Positions 31,981-41,953 are shown, counted from the stretch's first letter. The stretch is 64,000 nucleotides of DNA from Piscinibacter sp. XHJ-5 (GCF_029855045.1 NZ_CP123228.1:3968001-4032000), one strand, 5' to 3'. Numbers and translations: made by a program. Notes: generated by a model from the letters alone, not told the origin.

Positions 31981-33540
31981 TCACTTGACGGTGCTCATGA
32001 TCTCGTCGAACACCGCCACGACGCGACGCTCGATCTCTGGCTGCATGGCGATCGGCCGGCCCCATTCGCGCTGCGTTTCGCCGGGCCATTTGTTCGTCGC
32101 GTCGAGCCCCATCTTGCCGCCCAGACCGCTCACCGGCGACGCGAAGTCCAGGTAGTCGATCGGCGTGTGATCGACCAGCGTCGTGTCGCGCACCGGGTCC
32201 ATGCGCGTCGTGATCGCCCAGATCACCTCGCGCCAGTCGCGGATGTCGACGTCGTGGTCGGTCACGACGATGAACTTCGTGTACATGAACTGCCGCAGAA
32301 AGCTCCACAGCCCGAACATCACGCGCTTGGCGTGGCCGGCGTAGCTCTTGCGGATGCTGATGATGGCCATGCGATAGCTGCAACCTTCGGGCGGAAGGTA
32401 GAAGTCGACGATTTCCGGAAACTGCTTCTGCAGGATGGGCACGAAGACCTCGTTCAGCGCCACCCCGAGGATCGCCGGCTCGTCGGGAGGCTTGCCGGTG
32501 TAAGTCGAGTGGTAGATGGGATCCCGTCGCGAAGTCATGCGCGCGATCTCGAACACTGGAAACCAGTCCTGCTCGTTGTAGTAGCCGGTGTGGTCGCCGA
32601 ACGGACCTTCCAGCGCGTGCAGGTATCCGCCGATCTCCTTCATCGGCACGCCGTGTTCGCTGACGCCGACGAAGCCCGGTGGCGCGGTCGGGATGTGGCC
32701 CTCCAGGACGATCTCGGCGCTGGCCGGCACTTGCAGCATCAGGCCGCTTTCGCCCACACCGGCGTCCACCAGTTCGGTTCGACTGCCGCGGAGCAGGCCG
32801 GCGAACTGGTATTCGGACAGGGTATCGGGAACCGGCGTCACGGCGCCCAGGATGGTTGCGGGATCGGCGCCCAGCGCAACGGCGATCGGGAACGGTTGTC
32901 CGGGATTGGCCAGCGCGAAGTCACGGAAGTCGAGCGCCCCGCCCCGATGCGCCAGCCACCGCATGATCACGCGGTTCTTCGCGATGACCTGCTGGCGGTA
33001 GATGCCGAGGTTCTGCCGGCGTTTCGCGTTCGGCACCGATTGCGGCCCGCGCGTCACGACCAGTCCCCAGGTGATGAGCGGCCCGGCGTCGCCGGGCCAG
33101 CACGTCTGGATCGGCAGGCGGCCCAAGTCGACTTCCACGCCGTCCCTCACCTCTTCCTGGCAGGCGGCTCTGGAAGTGCTCGCGGGCTTCATGTCCCACA
33201 GGGCCTTGGCCATATGTAACAGGCGACCGGCGTCCTTCAGTCCCTTCGGCGGATCCGGCTCCTTGAGGCTGGCGAGCATGCGCCCGACGTCGCGCAAGTC
33301 GCCCAGATCGGCCGCACCCATCCCCATCGCCACCCGCCTAGGAGTGCCAAACAGGTTCGTCAAGGCGGAAATTTTGTAACCGACTGGTTGTTCGAACAAA
33401 AGCGCCGGACCGCCCGCACGCAGGACCAAGTCACTGACCGCTGTCATCTCCAGCCGCGCCGACACTGGCTTGGCGACGCGCCGCAACTCCCCGACCCGTT
33501 CCAGACCGGTGACGAAGCCCCTCAAATCGTCGTATTTCAT
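31981..33540 (-). CDS. ubiD: 4-hydroxy-3-polyprenylbenzoate decarboxylase UbiD
   Basis: 519 aa, full length. [63 protein letters not shown] and [24 protein letters not shown] are strong UbiD signatures; the E-x-H-T-G-Y segment is in the prenyl-FMN/metal region. It decarboxylates the ubiquinone precursor using prenylated FMN made by UbiX, which is not in this window. Monocistronic; a terminator-like hairpin follows. Confidence 0.97.
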   Translation of the reverse strand: MKYDDLRGFVTGLERVGELRRVAKPVSARLEMTAVSDLVLRAGGPALLFEQPVGYKISALTNLFGTPRRVAMGMGAADLGDLRDVGRMLASLKEPDPPKGLKDAGRLLHMAKALWDMKPASTSRAACQEEVRDGVEVDLGRLPIQTCWPGDAGPLITWGLVVTRGPQSVPNAKRRQNLGIYRQQVIAKNRVIMRWLAHRGGALDFRDFALANPGQPFPIAVALGADPATILGAVTPVPDTLSEYQFAGLLRGSRTELVDAGVGESGLMLQVPASAEIVLEGHIPTAPPGFVGVSEHGVPMKEIGGYLHALEGPFGDHTGYYNEQDWFPVFEIARMTSRRDPIYHSTYTGKPPDEPAILGVALNEVFVPILQKQFPEIVDFYLPPEGCSYRMAIISIRKSYAGHAKRVMFGLWSFLRQFMYTKFIVVTDHDVDIRDWREVIWAITTRMDPVRDTTLVDHTPIDYLDFASPVSGLGGKMGLDATNKWPGETQREWGRPIAMQPEIERRVVAVFDEIMSTVK

Positions 33541-33810
33541 ATCAGGAAGTAATTAGAAATGGTTCCTATAACCTTGACCGGTTATGAAACTGCTTCCTAG
33601 AATCCCCGGATCCCGGACCAGATCAGGGATAACCCGCGCCCCCACCTCGGTGGAATGGAGAGGGCGCAACGCTGCCGAAGGCCCGCGATGGTGCACAGTG
33701 TTTCCTCCCTGTGCCCCGCTCTGGCCGATTATGGCCGTCGCTTCCGGACCCTTTGCCGCGCCGCAAGAGCGCACGAAGGATCTCCAAAGCGCGGAGTAGA
33801 AAGGAAAGAC

Positions 33811-34722
33811 ATGACAGCGCTTCGCCGTTTGATGGCGCAGGTCCGCGGAATGGCGGACGCTTCCGCGGCATCCGCGGGAATCTTTGTGCGTGACGTGGGC
33901 CAGGGTCTGCTCGAGGTCAGCCACAACACGCTCGCCCTGCTCGGGCTCGTGGCCGTCGGCGCCGTGGTGTTCGTCGGCGGGCGCAGCGATCTGCGCGAGA
34001 GCATCGAAGCCCAGACGCTGGACTGGTTGCAGGCGCGCCAGGAAGCCCGCGCCGATCCGGCGGAGTTGCTGGCAGCGCAGCTGGCCGAGCCGGACGCCGT
34101 GGCCCGCGCCACCGCCGTCAATCCCAAGGAGCTCAATCGCCAGCAGGCCGCCGTCGCGCAGTGGATCTCGCGCCGCTACCGCGTCGCACCGGAGCCGATC
34201 AGCCGCCTCGTCAAGGAAGCCTGGATCGTCGGCAATCGCGTCGGACTGGATCCGACGCTGATCCTCGCCATCATGGCAGTCGAATCGAGCTTCAACCCGT
34301 TCGCCCAGAGCCCCGTGGGCGCGCAGGGCCTGATGCAGGTCATGACGCACATCCACGACGACAAGTACACGGCCTTCGGCGGCAAGTTCGCCGCCTTCGA
34401 CCCGGTGACCAACCTGCGGGTCGGCGCGCAGGTGCTGAAGGAGTGCATCACGCGCGCCGGCAGCCTCGAAGAAGGTCTGCGCTACTACGTCGGCGCCGCC
34501 AATCTCACGGACGACGGCGGCTATGCGACCAAGGTGCTGGCCGAGCAGAACCACCTCCGCATGGTGGCAGGCGGCAAGATCGTCGCGGTGAACGCGCCGC
34601 GTCCCGCCGCGGGCGCCAGCAGCGCCAAGCCCGAGTCGACGCAGCCCGCCCAGATCCCGGTCAAGGGCGAAGACAAGCCCCTGCCTGAGCGGGTCGCGCT
34701 GCTGCGCGGTCCCGGCAACTGA
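33811..34722 (+). CDS. Lytic transglycosylase, SLT domain, membrane-anchored
   Basis: 303 aa from MTALRRLMAQVRGMADASA, preceded by AAGGAAAG. A hydrophobic segment (about 45-62, LALLGLVAVGAVVFVGG) anchors it. The SLT domain (about 125-260) has catalytic Glu in LAIMAVESSFNPFAQS, GAQGLMQVMT and LRYYVGAANL. It cleaves peptidoglycan glycan strands to 1,6-anhydro products. The proline/alanine-rich tail (about 265-303) is low complexity. 33541-33810, upstream, contains no gene I can support. Confidence 0.93.
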   Translation: MTALRRLMAQVRGMADASAASAGIFVRDVGQGLLEVSHNTLALLGLVAVGAVVFVGGRSDLRESIEAQTLDWLQARQEARADPAELLAAQLAEPDAVARATAVNPKELNRQQAAVAQWISRRYRVAPEPISRLVKEAWIVGNRVGLDPTLILAIMAVESSFNPFAQSPVGAQGLMQVMTHIHDDKYTAFGGKFAAFDPVTNLRVGAQVLKECITRAGSLEEGLRYYVGAANLTDDGGYATKVLAEQNHLRMVAGGKIVAVNAPRPAAGASSAKPESTQPAQIPVKGEDKPLPERVALLRGPGN

Positions 34723-34760
34723 GCGATTTTTCGCGCGGCCACAAGGTAAACTGCCGGCTC

Positions 34761-34890
34761 TGCGCGACTGGCGATGGGGCCCAGGGTTCTTGAACCTTCG
34801 GGCCTGAGGTGGTGAACCACCGGGAAGCGCGGGCGGCCAAGCCCGATCGACGTCGGATCGGAAGCCGATTCAGCCGTTCGCCTGGGCAGC
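34761..34890 (+). promoter_or_regulatory. ZMP/ZTP riboswitch (pfl motif) upstream of glyA
   Basis: The 5' conserved part reads GCGCGACTGGCG (34762-34773) and ACCACCGGGAAGCGCG (34816-34831). The 3' conserved segment is CGCCTGGGCA (34880-34889). These are the sequence hallmarks of the pfl/ZTP aptamer, and glyA is a classic target because AICAR phosphates report folate one-carbon shortage. Downstream TCCTT (34905-34909) can pair with the glyA Shine-Dalgarno AAGGA (34953-34957), suggesting translational control. Confidence 0.85.
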
Positions 34891-34966
34891 CTGTCGACCG
34901 CGTCTCCTTTGCATTTGCAGGCACGCTGCTCGTCGCAGGTCTTCCGCTGACGAAGGACTGCCATTC

Positions 34967-36214
34967 ATGTTTGACCGCACCCAATCCACCATCGCCCACG
35001 TGGACCCCGAGCTCTGGTCCGTCATCCAGCAAGAAAACCAGCGCCAGGAAGAGCACATCGAGCTGATCGCTTCCGAGAACTACGCGTCGCCTGCGGTCAT
35101 GGCCGCCCAAGGCACGCAGCTCACCAACAAGTACGCCGAAGGCTATCCCGGCAAGCGTTACTACGGCGGCTGCGAATACGTCGACATCGTCGAGCAGCTC
35201 GCGATCGACCGCATCAAGGAGCTGTTCGGTGCCGAGCATGCCAACGTGCAGCCGAACTCCGGCTCGCAGGCCAACCAGGGCGTGTTCTTCGGCCTGCTGC
35301 AGCCCGGCGACACGATCATGGGCATGAGCCTCGCCGAGGGCGGCCACCTCACGCACGGCATGCCGCTGAACATGAGCGGCAAGTGGTTCAAGGTCGTGAG
35401 CTACGGCCTGGACGCCAACGAAGCCATCGACTACGACCAAATGGAGCGCCTGGCGCACGAGCACAAGCCCAAGCTGATCATCGCCGGCGCATCGGCGTAC
35501 AGCCTGCGCATCGACTTCGAGCGATTCGCCAAGGTCGCCAAGGACATCGGCGCGTACTTCATGGTCGACATGGCGCACTATGCCGGCCTGATCGCCGCCG
35601 GGGTCTATCCGAACCCCGTGCCGTTCGCAGACGTCGTGACCTCCACCACGCACAAGAGCCTGCGCGGCCCACGCGGCGGCTTCATCCTGATGAAGGATCA
35701 CGTCGCCAAGCAGATCAACAGCGCCATCTTTCCCGGCATCCAGGGTGGCCCGCTGATGCACGTCATCGCCGCCAAGGCGGTCGCATTCAAGGAGGCGCTG
35801 TCACCGCAGTTCAAGCTCTACCAGCAGCAGGTGGTGAAGAACGCCGCGGCACTTGCCGAGACGCTTACGTCGCGCGGGCTGCGCATCGTCAGCGGCCGCA
35901 CGGAGTCGCATGTGATGCTGGTCGACCTGCGCCCGAAGGGCTTGACCGGCAAGGAAGCCGAGTCGCTGCTGCAGCAGGCGCACATGACCTGCAACAAGAA
36001 CGGCATCCCCAACGACCCGCAGAAGCCCATGATCACGAGCGGCGTCCGCCTCGGGTCGCCGGCAATGACCACGCGCGGCTTCAAGGAGGAGCAGGCCCGC
36101 GCCACGGCCCACCTGATCGCCGACGTGCTCGACAACCCGCGCGACGAGGCCCACATCGCCGCGGTGCGCGCCAAGGTATCCGCCCTCACGCGAGATTTCC
36201 CCGTCTACCGATGA
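34967..36214 (+). CDS. glyA: Serine hydroxymethyltransferase
   Basis: 415 aa, standard length. [45 protein letters not shown] is the usual SHMT N-terminal region. The PLP lysine is in [14 protein letters not shown]. It interconverts serine and glycine and supplies 5,10-methylene-tetrahydrofolate in the cytoplasm. The start has AAGGA 9 nt upstream. Preceded by a ZTP riboswitch and followed by a terminator. Confidence 0.98.
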   Translation: MFDRTQSTIAHVDPELWSVIQQENQRQEEHIELIASENYASPAVMAAQGTQLTNKYAEGYPGKRYYGGCEYVDIVEQLAIDRIKELFGAEHANVQPNSGSQANQGVFFGLLQPGDTIMGMSLAEGGHLTHGMPLNMSGKWFKVVSYGLDANEAIDYDQMERLAHEHKPKLIIAGASAYSLRIDFERFAKVAKDIGAYFMVDMAHYAGLIAAGVYPNPVPFADVVTSTTHKSLRGPRGGFILMKDHVAKQINSAIFPGIQGGPLMHVIAAKAVAFKEALSPQFKLYQQQVVKNAAALAETLTSRGLRIVSGRTESHVMLVDLRPKGLTGKEAESLLQQAHMTCNKNGIPNDPQKPMITSGVRLGSPAMTTRGFKEEQARATAHLIADVLDNPRDEAHIAAVRAKVSALTRDFPVYR

Positions 36215-36221
36215 CCGATCC

Positions 36222-36245
36222 GGCCCGCCTCGCGCGGGCCTTTTT
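36222..36245 (+). terminator. Intrinsic terminator behind glyA, abutting nrdR
   Basis: GGCCCGC-CTCGC-GCGGGCC is a 7-bp GC stem followed by TTTTT. It ends 2 bp before the nrdR ATG. Confidence 0.85.
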
Positions 36246-36247
36246 CC

Positions 36248-36691
36248 ATGCGTTGTCCTTTCTGCAGCCACGTTGACACCCAGGTCGTCGAGACGCGCGA
36301 GTCCGACGAAGGCGATGTCGTGCGCCGCCGGCGACGCTGCCAGAGCTGCGACAAGCGTTTCACCACCTACGAGCGCGCCGAGATCGCGCTGCCTTCGGTG
36401 GTCAAGAAGGACGGCACGCGCGCCGAGTTCGACGTGGCGAAGATCCGCGCCTCGATGACGCTGGCGCTGCGCAAGCGGCCGGTCAGCGTCGAACAGATCG
36501 ACGCAGCGCTGGAGCGCATCCAGGACAAGCTGCTCAACACCGGCGCCAGGGAAGTCGCGTCCTCGCGCCTGGGCGAGCTCGTGATGCGCGAGCTCAAGCG
36601 CATCGACAAGGTGGCCTACGTGCGATTCGCTTCGGTGTACCGAAGCTTCGAAGACGTCGACGAGTTCCGGCAGCTCATCCGCGACATCTAG
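36248..36691 (+). CDS. nrdR: Transcriptional repressor NrdR
   Basis: 147 aa. It starts [20 protein letters not shown], with zinc-ribbon cysteines CPFC and [12 protein letters not shown]. The ATP-cone domain (about 48-138) follows, with [20 protein letters not shown]. NrdR represses ribonucleotide reductase genes when dATP/ATP levels are high. The start codon is fixed by the zinc ribbon yet has no Shine-Dalgarno: the sequence just upstream is the glyA terminator hairpin and U-tract. Confidence 0.97.
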   Translation: MRCPFCSHVDTQVVETRESDEGDVVRRRRRCQSCDKRFTTYERAEIALPSVVKKDGTRAEFDVAKIRASMTLALRKRPVSVEQIDAALERIQDKLLNTGAREVASSRLGELVMRELKRIDKVAYVRFASVYRSFEDVDEFRQLIRDI

Positions 36692-36803
36692 TGTCGTGAG
36701 TTGAAGGGCCCCACCCGCCCGAGGGCCGGGCGTTCCTTCCTCATGGGGACGCGCACGGGCCTGCCCATTCGTACAGTGCTCCCACAAGCACACGGGGGAG
36801 CAC

Positions 36804-37346
36804 ATGCGAACACCAGTCACGCAGCGTGGCATCACGCTGGTCGAAGCGGCCATCGTCGTTGCCGTCGCGGCCGTTACCGTCACCAGCGCCGCACCGAGCT
36901 TTCATCGCTTCATCGAGAAACAGCGCCTCGACGGCGCCGCTGCGCAACTGGCCACCGACCTGCGCTTCGCGCGCGCCGAAGCCATCGCGCGCAACACCGC
37001 TCTGCGCTTCAGCGTGCAAGCCACGCCATGGGGCGGGTGCCATGTGATCCACAGCGGAGCGGCCCAGCAGTGCCGTTGTGCCGCTTCGGGCCCGGCGGTT
37101 TGCGACGCCGACGCACGCGAGATCAAGACCGTGCAATGGCCGGCCCGTGAGGGCATCGCGCTGCACAGCAACGTGACATCGATGCTGTTCGATCCGCTGC
37201 ACGGGACCAGCACCCCGGCCGGCACCCTGAGGCTCGTCGCCGCCAGCGGCCGAACCGTGCACCACGTGGTCAACGTGATGGGCCGGGTACGTGCCTGCTC
37301 GCCGCAGGAGCCGGCCATCGCCGTGCCCGGCTACCGCGCCTGCTGA
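36804..37346 (+). CDS. fimT: FimT/GspH-like type IV minor pilin
   Basis: 180 aa. The class III signal RG|ITLVEAAIVVAVAAVTVTSAAP has the prepilin-peptidase cleavage after Gly and Glu at +5. RFIEKQRLDGAAAQLATDLRFARAEAIARN is the typical FimT/GspH helix. Several Cys could form disulfides. First gene of a five-gene minor pilin operon; pseudopilins of this kind prime pilus assembly. Confidence 0.88.
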   Translation: MRTPVTQRGITLVEAAIVVAVAAVTVTSAAPSFHRFIEKQRLDGAAAQLATDLRFARAEAIARNTALRFSVQATPWGGCHVIHSGAAQQCRCAASGPAVCDADAREIKTVQWPAREGIALHSNVTSMLFDPLHGTSTPAGTLRLVAASGRTVHHVVNVMGRVRACSPQEPAIAVPGYRAC

Positions 37347-37355
37347 GGCCGGGCC

Positions 37356-37802
37356 ATGAAACGCCTTGGCTTCAACACGGCAGCGGGCTTCACGCTGATC
37401 GAGATGATGTGCACCCTCGCCATGGGCGCCGTTCTGGGTGCCATCGCCTATCCGTCGTTCCAGGGCACGCTGCATCGGGTGCGCCGCGCCGACGCGCTGG
37501 TGGCACTGATGCAGCTCCAGTCCGCGCAAGAGCGCTATCGCGCCGATCACGCGGCCTATGGCGACCTGCCGTCCTTGCGCGCCGCCGGCACGTCGCCGGC
37601 CGGACACTACCGGCTCGCGGTCGCCGCTCACGACGCCACGGGATATGACCTGCGTGCCAGCGCCGCGGGCGGCCAGCACACCGACACCGATTGCCGCCAC
37701 TTGCGCCTGCTCGTCGTGGGCGCCGACATCGCCTACGCGTCGGGGAGCGACGAGCGCTTCGCCAATGCGGAGGCGCTCAACCGCCGCTGCTGGAGCCTTT
37801 GA
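37356..37802 (+). CDS. pilE: PilE-like type IV prepilin
   Basis: 148 aa. The prepilin signal is AG|FTLIEMMCTLAMGAVLGAIAYPSFQ with Glu +5. A C-terminal pair of Cys (TDCRHLRLL and NRRCWSL) forms the usual D-loop. RVRRADALVALMQLQSAQERYRADHAAYGDL is a strong PilE motif. The symbol reflects similarity; it might be a minor pilin rather than the major subunit. Stop overlaps the next start by 1 bp. Confidence 0.88.
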   Translation: MKRLGFNTAAGFTLIEMMCTLAMGAVLGAIAYPSFQGTLHRVRRADALVALMQLQSAQERYRADHAAYGDLPSLRAAGTSPAGHYRLAVAAHDATGYDLRASAAGGQHTDTDCRHLRLLVVGADIAYASGSDERFANAEALNRRCWSL

Positions 37803-38473
37803 TGCCGGCCCCCAGCGAACGCGGCTTGTCGCTCGTGGAGTTGCTCGTCGGCCTCGCCCTTGGCCTCATCATCGTCGCGGCCGCCACCACGCTGCTGATC
37901 GGGCGTCTCCAGGCCCACCGCGCCCTGCTGCTGCAAAGCCGTCTCATGCAGGATCTGCGGGTGGCGGCCGACATCGTCACGCGCGACCTGCGGCGAGCCG
38001 GCTATTGGGGCGAAGCGAGCGCCGCCCCGTTGTCCGCCAGCGCGCCCGACCCACGGGACAATCCCTTCGCTGCCATCTCACCGGCGACGCAAGCGTCCGA
38101 CGCCATCGCCTTCCGCTTTTCGCGCGACGACACCCAAACCCAGGACGTCGGCATCCACGAGCAATTCGGCTTTCGGCTGCGGCGCGGCGTCATCGAGATG
38201 CTGTTGGGCGGTCACTGGCAGGCGCTGACCGACGACGCGACGCTGCTCGTGACGGCTTTCAACATCACGCCCGGCTTGCAGGAGATCGCGCTCGACGGCT
38301 TCTGCGCCCAGCCCTGCCCTGCCGGCTCTACACAATGCCCGCCGCGGCAGCTGGTGCGCAGCCTCGCGGTGTCGATCAGCGGCCGGGCGGCCACCGATCC
38401 TGCCGTGGTCCGCACGATGCGCAGCGAGGTGCGGCTGCGCAACGACACCGTCGTCGGTCGGTGTCCCAGCTGA
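37802..38473 (+). CDS. pilW: PilW-like minor pilin
   Basis: 223 aa. Prepilin signal RG|LSLVELLVGLALGLIIVAAAT with Glu +5. LLLQSRLMQDLRVAADIVTRDLRRAGYWG is characteristic of PilW. It is part of the priming complex of type IV pili. 1-bp overlap with the preceding gene, and 10 bp before the pilX-like gene. Confidence 0.88.
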   Translation: MPAPSERGLSLVELLVGLALGLIIVAAATTLLIGRLQAHRALLLQSRLMQDLRVAADIVTRDLRRAGYWGEASAAPLSASAPDPRDNPFAAISPATQASDAIAFRFSRDDTQTQDVGIHEQFGFRLRRGVIEMLLGGHWQALTDDATLLVTAFNITPGLQEIALDGFCAQPCPAGSTQCPPRQLVRSLAVSISGRAATDPAVVRTMRSEVRLRNDTVVGRCPS

Positions 38474-38483
38474 GGCGCCGCGC

Positions 38484-39686
38484 ATGCACGTCCCGCATCC
38501 ACAGCAAGGCGCCGCGGCACTGGCGGTGACCCTGGTCCTGTTTTTCATCGCCACGCTCGTGGCCGCCAGTGCACAGCGCAACCACGTGTTCGAGCTGCGT
38601 GCCTCGGCCAATCAGTACCGCGCCACGCAGGCATTCGAAGCCGCCGAGGCCGGACTCGAGTGGGCCACCGCCATGCTCAACGACCCGCGTCCGCTGGATG
38701 CCCACTGCCAGCCCGGCAACGCAGACGACAGCAGCTTCGCCGACCGGCTGGCTGTCGCGCCCACGGTCACGGCTACCTGCGTGCGCAACGATGGGACCTG
38801 GCGCTGCAACTGCCCCGCGCCGGGTGAGCCGCAGGTGGCGGCCCCGCTCGCAGACGACCCGCCAGCGGCTTTCAGCGTGCGCGTCGCCGGAGGCCCCGCC
38901 CCCGGCTCGCTGCGGCTGGTGGCCACCGGTTGCACCCGCCTGGATGGGGGCACGTGCGCACCGGAAGGCAGCGCATCGGGCGATGCTGCGGCCCGCATTC
39001 AGCAGACGCTCGGCTTCATCCCGTCGCCGACCGTGGCACCGATCGCCGCCCTCACGGTCCGGGGCAGCGTCGCCGCGGTGGCCGCTGTCGGACTGCACAA
39101 CTCCGACACCGATTCCGGCGGCGTGGCCGTTCACGCCGGCGGCGGCGTCGTTGCGCCGAATGCCCGGCTGACCACGGCGCCGGGCGGCCCGGTCGAAGCG
39201 GCCGTCGTCCAAGGCGACCAGCAGCTCGCGACTCTCGACGGCGCACGCTTCTTCGCATCGTTCTTCGGCATCGACAAAGCCCTGTGGCGCCAGCAGCCGG
39301 GCGTGGCACGCATCGCATGCAGCGGCGACTGCGGACAGGCGCTGAGCCAGGCGACGTTGGCTGCGCGGCACCGCCTGCTGTGGATCGATGGCGACCTGCA
39401 GCTTTCCGGCGATGTCGCGCTCGGCACGCGGGAGCGTCCGATCGTCATCGTCGCGAGCGGTGCCGTTCGCTTGAACGGCCCTGTCGTCGTCCACGGCGTG
39501 CTCTATGGCGCCAGCCTCACCTGGAACCACGCCGGAGGCGGCGCCATCCATGGGGCGGCCCTGTCGGAAGGCGACTACGGCGGCGACGCTTCGCCCGACT
39601 TCATCCGCGACGTCGACGTCCTCGCCACGCTCAAGCGCAGCGCCGGCAGCTTCGCCCGCCTGCCGGGCAGCTGGAAGGACTTCTGA
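38484..39686 (+). CDS. PilX-like minor pilin with extended C-terminal domain
   Basis: 400 aa, about twice the length of usual PilX. The N-terminus HPQQGAAALAVTLVLFFIATLVAASAQ and ASANQYRATQAFEAAEAGLEWA are the PilX signature. There is no Glu at +5, as is common in PilX. The extra C-terminal half (about 200-400) contains repeated hydrophobic beta-like segments (IVIVASGAVRLNGPVVVHGVLYGAS) resembling polymer-forming beta-helical domains. Adjoins the next gene without a gap. Confidence 0.82.
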   Translation: MHVPHPQQGAAALAVTLVLFFIATLVAASAQRNHVFELRASANQYRATQAFEAAEAGLEWATAMLNDPRPLDAHCQPGNADDSSFADRLAVAPTVTATCVRNDGTWRCNCPAPGEPQVAAPLADDPPAAFSVRVAGGPAPGSLRLVATGCTRLDGGTCAPEGSASGDAAARIQQTLGFIPSPTVAPIAALTVRGSVAAVAAVGLHNSDTDSGGVAVHAGGGVVAPNARLTTAPGGPVEAAVVQGDQQLATLDGARFFASFFGIDKALWRQQPGVARIACSGDCGQALSQATLAARHRLLWIDGDLQLSGDVALGTRERPIVIVASGAVRLNGPVVVHGVLYGASLTWNHAGGGAIHGAALSEGDYGGDASPDFIRDVDVLATLKRSAGSFARLPGSWKDF

Positions 39687-40802
39687 ATGGACCAGGCTTG
39701 CCGACGAGCCCAGCGCGGCGTCTCGCTCATCGAGTCGTTGGCTGCCTTCGTGGTGCTGTCGCTCGGCATGCTGGGCATGGCCCGCCTGCAGACCCATATG
39801 GAGCAAGACGCCGATCTGGCCCGCCAGCGCTCCGAGGCAGTCCGGCTGGCGCAGCAGGACATGGAACAGCTGCGCGCCTTCGCCGCGGTGAGCGCTGCAT
39901 CCGGCGTGCGCAGCTATGCCGACATCTCGCCCGTGCAATCGGCCATGGCGCAAGCGCCTGGACAAGCGAGCAACACGAGCTACCGCCTCGAGCGGCGCGT
40001 CCTCGAAGAGGCCGGCAGCGCGCTGAAGACCGCCACAGTGCTCGTTCACTGGAACGATCGCACCGGCCAGTCGCAGAACGTGGTGCTGCAATCTGCGATC
40101 GCCGGCACACCACCCGCGCTGTCCGGCGCGCTGCCGCTGAACGCGGACCAGCCTCCGATGCACCCCGTGCACGGGCGTTCGCCGCGCATTCCCGCCTCGG
40201 CCCGCAAGCTGGGCGACGGACGCAGCCTGTTGGAACCGGTGACCGGTGGTGCGACGGCCTTCCTGCTCAGCGACGCCACCGGCCGCATCACCGAGCGCTG
40301 CTCCAGGCGCGCCGCCGAAGGCGGCGAAGTCGCCGATGTGACTCCGGTCCTCGATCCGCAGGCCTGCATGCACCTCGACGCCCTCCTGCTGAGCGGCTGG
40401 ATCCGCTTCTCGCTTGCCGCCCCGCCCACGGCGAGCGGCATGGACAGGCCGCTGCCGCTGTCGATGTCGCTGGCGCTGAGCGACGTGGGATCGGGCGGCA
40501 CGCCGGAATGCTTCACCGAGCCGCACGAGCGCATCGTCGCCTACCATTGCGTGATCGCCACCAGCCGTCCCTGGTCGGGCCGCAGTGCGGTCGTGCCACA
40601 AGGATGGACCGTGGGCACCGCAGCGGGCGCGTACAAGGTCTGCCGCTACGTCGCCGATCAGGACAGCAGCGGCGCCATAGACCGCAACGCCGAGCATCCC
40701 GAGCACTACAGCAACGTCGACGTGAGCCTGATGCAGCAGAACTTCCTCGTCATCCACGGCGATCAGGCCTGTCCAGACTCCACCGTGCAACATGAACCTT
40801 GA
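39687..40802 (+). CDS. pilV: PilV-like minor pilin with long C-terminal domain
   Basis: 371 aa. Prepilin signal RG|VSLIESLAAFVVLSLGMLGMARLQ with Glu +5, as in PilV. EAVRLAQQDMEQLRAFA follows. Classical PilV is below 200 aa, so about 200 extra residues with four or more Cys may form an adhesive tip-like module; that role is inference. It is the last pilin gene, and no pilY1 follows; ribD starts 6 bp later. Confidence 0.85.
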   Translation: MDQACRRAQRGVSLIESLAAFVVLSLGMLGMARLQTHMEQDADLARQRSEAVRLAQQDMEQLRAFAAVSAASGVRSYADISPVQSAMAQAPGQASNTSYRLERRVLEEAGSALKTATVLVHWNDRTGQSQNVVLQSAIAGTPPALSGALPLNADQPPMHPVHGRSPRIPASARKLGDGRSLLEPVTGGATAFLLSDATGRITERCSRRAAEGGEVADVTPVLDPQACMHLDALLLSGWIRFSLAAPPTASGMDRPLPLSMSLALSDVGSGGTPECFTEPHERIVAYHCVIATSRPWSGRSAVVPQGWTVGTAAGAYKVCRYVADQDSSGAIDRNAEHPEHYSNVDVSLMQQNFLVIHGDQACPDSTVQHEP

Positions 40803-40808
40803 CGTGCG

Positions 40809-41900
40809 ATGAACAGCGAAGACCTGATGCGCGACGCCCTGGCCCTCGCCGAGCAGGCCATCGGCCTGTCCGAGCCCAACCCGCGCGTCGGCTGCGTCAT
40901 CAGTGCAGCCGACGGCCGCGTCATCGGACGCGGCCACACCCAGCAGGCCGGTGGTCCGCATGCCGAAGTCATGGCGCTGCGCGAAGCGGCCGAGCACGGC
41001 GAAGACGTCCGCGGGGCCACCGTTCACGTCACGCTCGAACCCTGCGCTCACCACGGCCGCACGCCGCCATGCTGCGACGCGCTGGTCGCCGCCGGCGTGG
41101 CGCGGGTCGTGATGGCCGTCGAGGATCCGAATCCGCTGGTCGCCGGCCAGGGCGCGGCACGGCTGCGTGCCGCGGGCATCGAGGTGATCGATGGTCCGCT
41201 CGGTGACGCGTCGCGCGAGCTCAACATCGGCTTCTTCTCCCGCATGGAGCGCGGCCGGCCGTGGCTGCGCATGAAGGCAGCGGTGTCGCTCGATGGGCGC
41301 ACAGCGCTGGCCAACGGCGTGAGCCAATGGATCACCGGCGAGGCGGCGCGCGCCGACGGACACGCGTGGCGCAAGCGCGCCGGCGCCGTCCTGACCGGCG
41401 TGGGCACCGTGCTCGACGACAACCCGAGGCTCGACGTGCGGCTGGTGGCCACCGCGCTCCAGCCGCTGCGCGTGGTCGTCGACTCGCGGCTCGACACGCC
41501 GCCGCAGGCGCGCATCCTCGAGCAGCCGGGACACGTGCTGCTGTATGCGGCGCAACCCGACGAGGCGCGCGCGGCCGCCTTGCGGCAGCGCGGCGCCGAG
41601 ATCGCCATGGCGCCCGGCCCTCGCGGCAAGGTCGACCTGGCCGCGATGCTGTCCGACCTGGCAACCCGAGGCATCAACGAGCTGCACGTCGAGGCGGGCC
41701 ACAAGCTCAACGGCTCCTTCGTGCGCGAAGCCCTGGTCGACGAGTTCCTGGTCTACGTGGCCCCCAAGCTGCTCGGCCAAGGGCGCGAGCTGGCGGCCTT
41801 CGGGCCGCTGGAATCACTCGACGAGGCGTTGGCGCTGCACTTCGTCAGCGTCGCACCGGTTGGATCCGACCTGCGGATCGTCGCCCGCCCGACCCCATGA
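40809..41900 (+). CDS. ribD: Bifunctional riboflavin biosynthesis deaminase/reductase RibD
   Basis: 363 aa. The N-terminal deaminase (about 1-145) has the zinc ligands in GGPHAEVMALREA (H-A-E) and PCAHHGRTPPCCDAL (C...C). The C-terminal NADPH-dependent reductase (about 150-363) has VSLDGRTALANGVSQWITG and LHVEAGHKLNGSFV. It performs the second and third steps of the pathway from GTP. It begins 6 bp after the pilin operon and is 53 bp before ribE. Confidence 0.96.
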   Translation: MNSEDLMRDALALAEQAIGLSEPNPRVGCVISAADGRVIGRGHTQQAGGPHAEVMALREAAEHGEDVRGATVHVTLEPCAHHGRTPPCCDALVAAGVARVVMAVEDPNPLVAGQGAARLRAAGIEVIDGPLGDASRELNIGFFSRMERGRPWLRMKAAVSLDGRTALANGVSQWITGEAARADGHAWRKRAGAVLTGVGTVLDDNPRLDVRLVATALQPLRVVVDSRLDTPPQARILEQPGHVLLYAAQPDEARAAALRQRGAEIAMAPGPRGKVDLAAMLSDLATRGINELHVEAGHKLNGSFVREALVDEFLVYVAPKLLGQGRELAAFGPLESLDEALALHFVSVAPVGSDLRIVARPTP

Positions 41901-41953
41901 GCTCGTGCACCCACGCCGCGGTGTCATCCCCCGCAGCCGCGACAATCGCCACC

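Noticed and set aside
38376..41780. A 1134-codon minus-strand open frame
   Set aside because: It lies opposite three well supported genes (pilX-like, pilV-like, ribD), and shows no domain motif.
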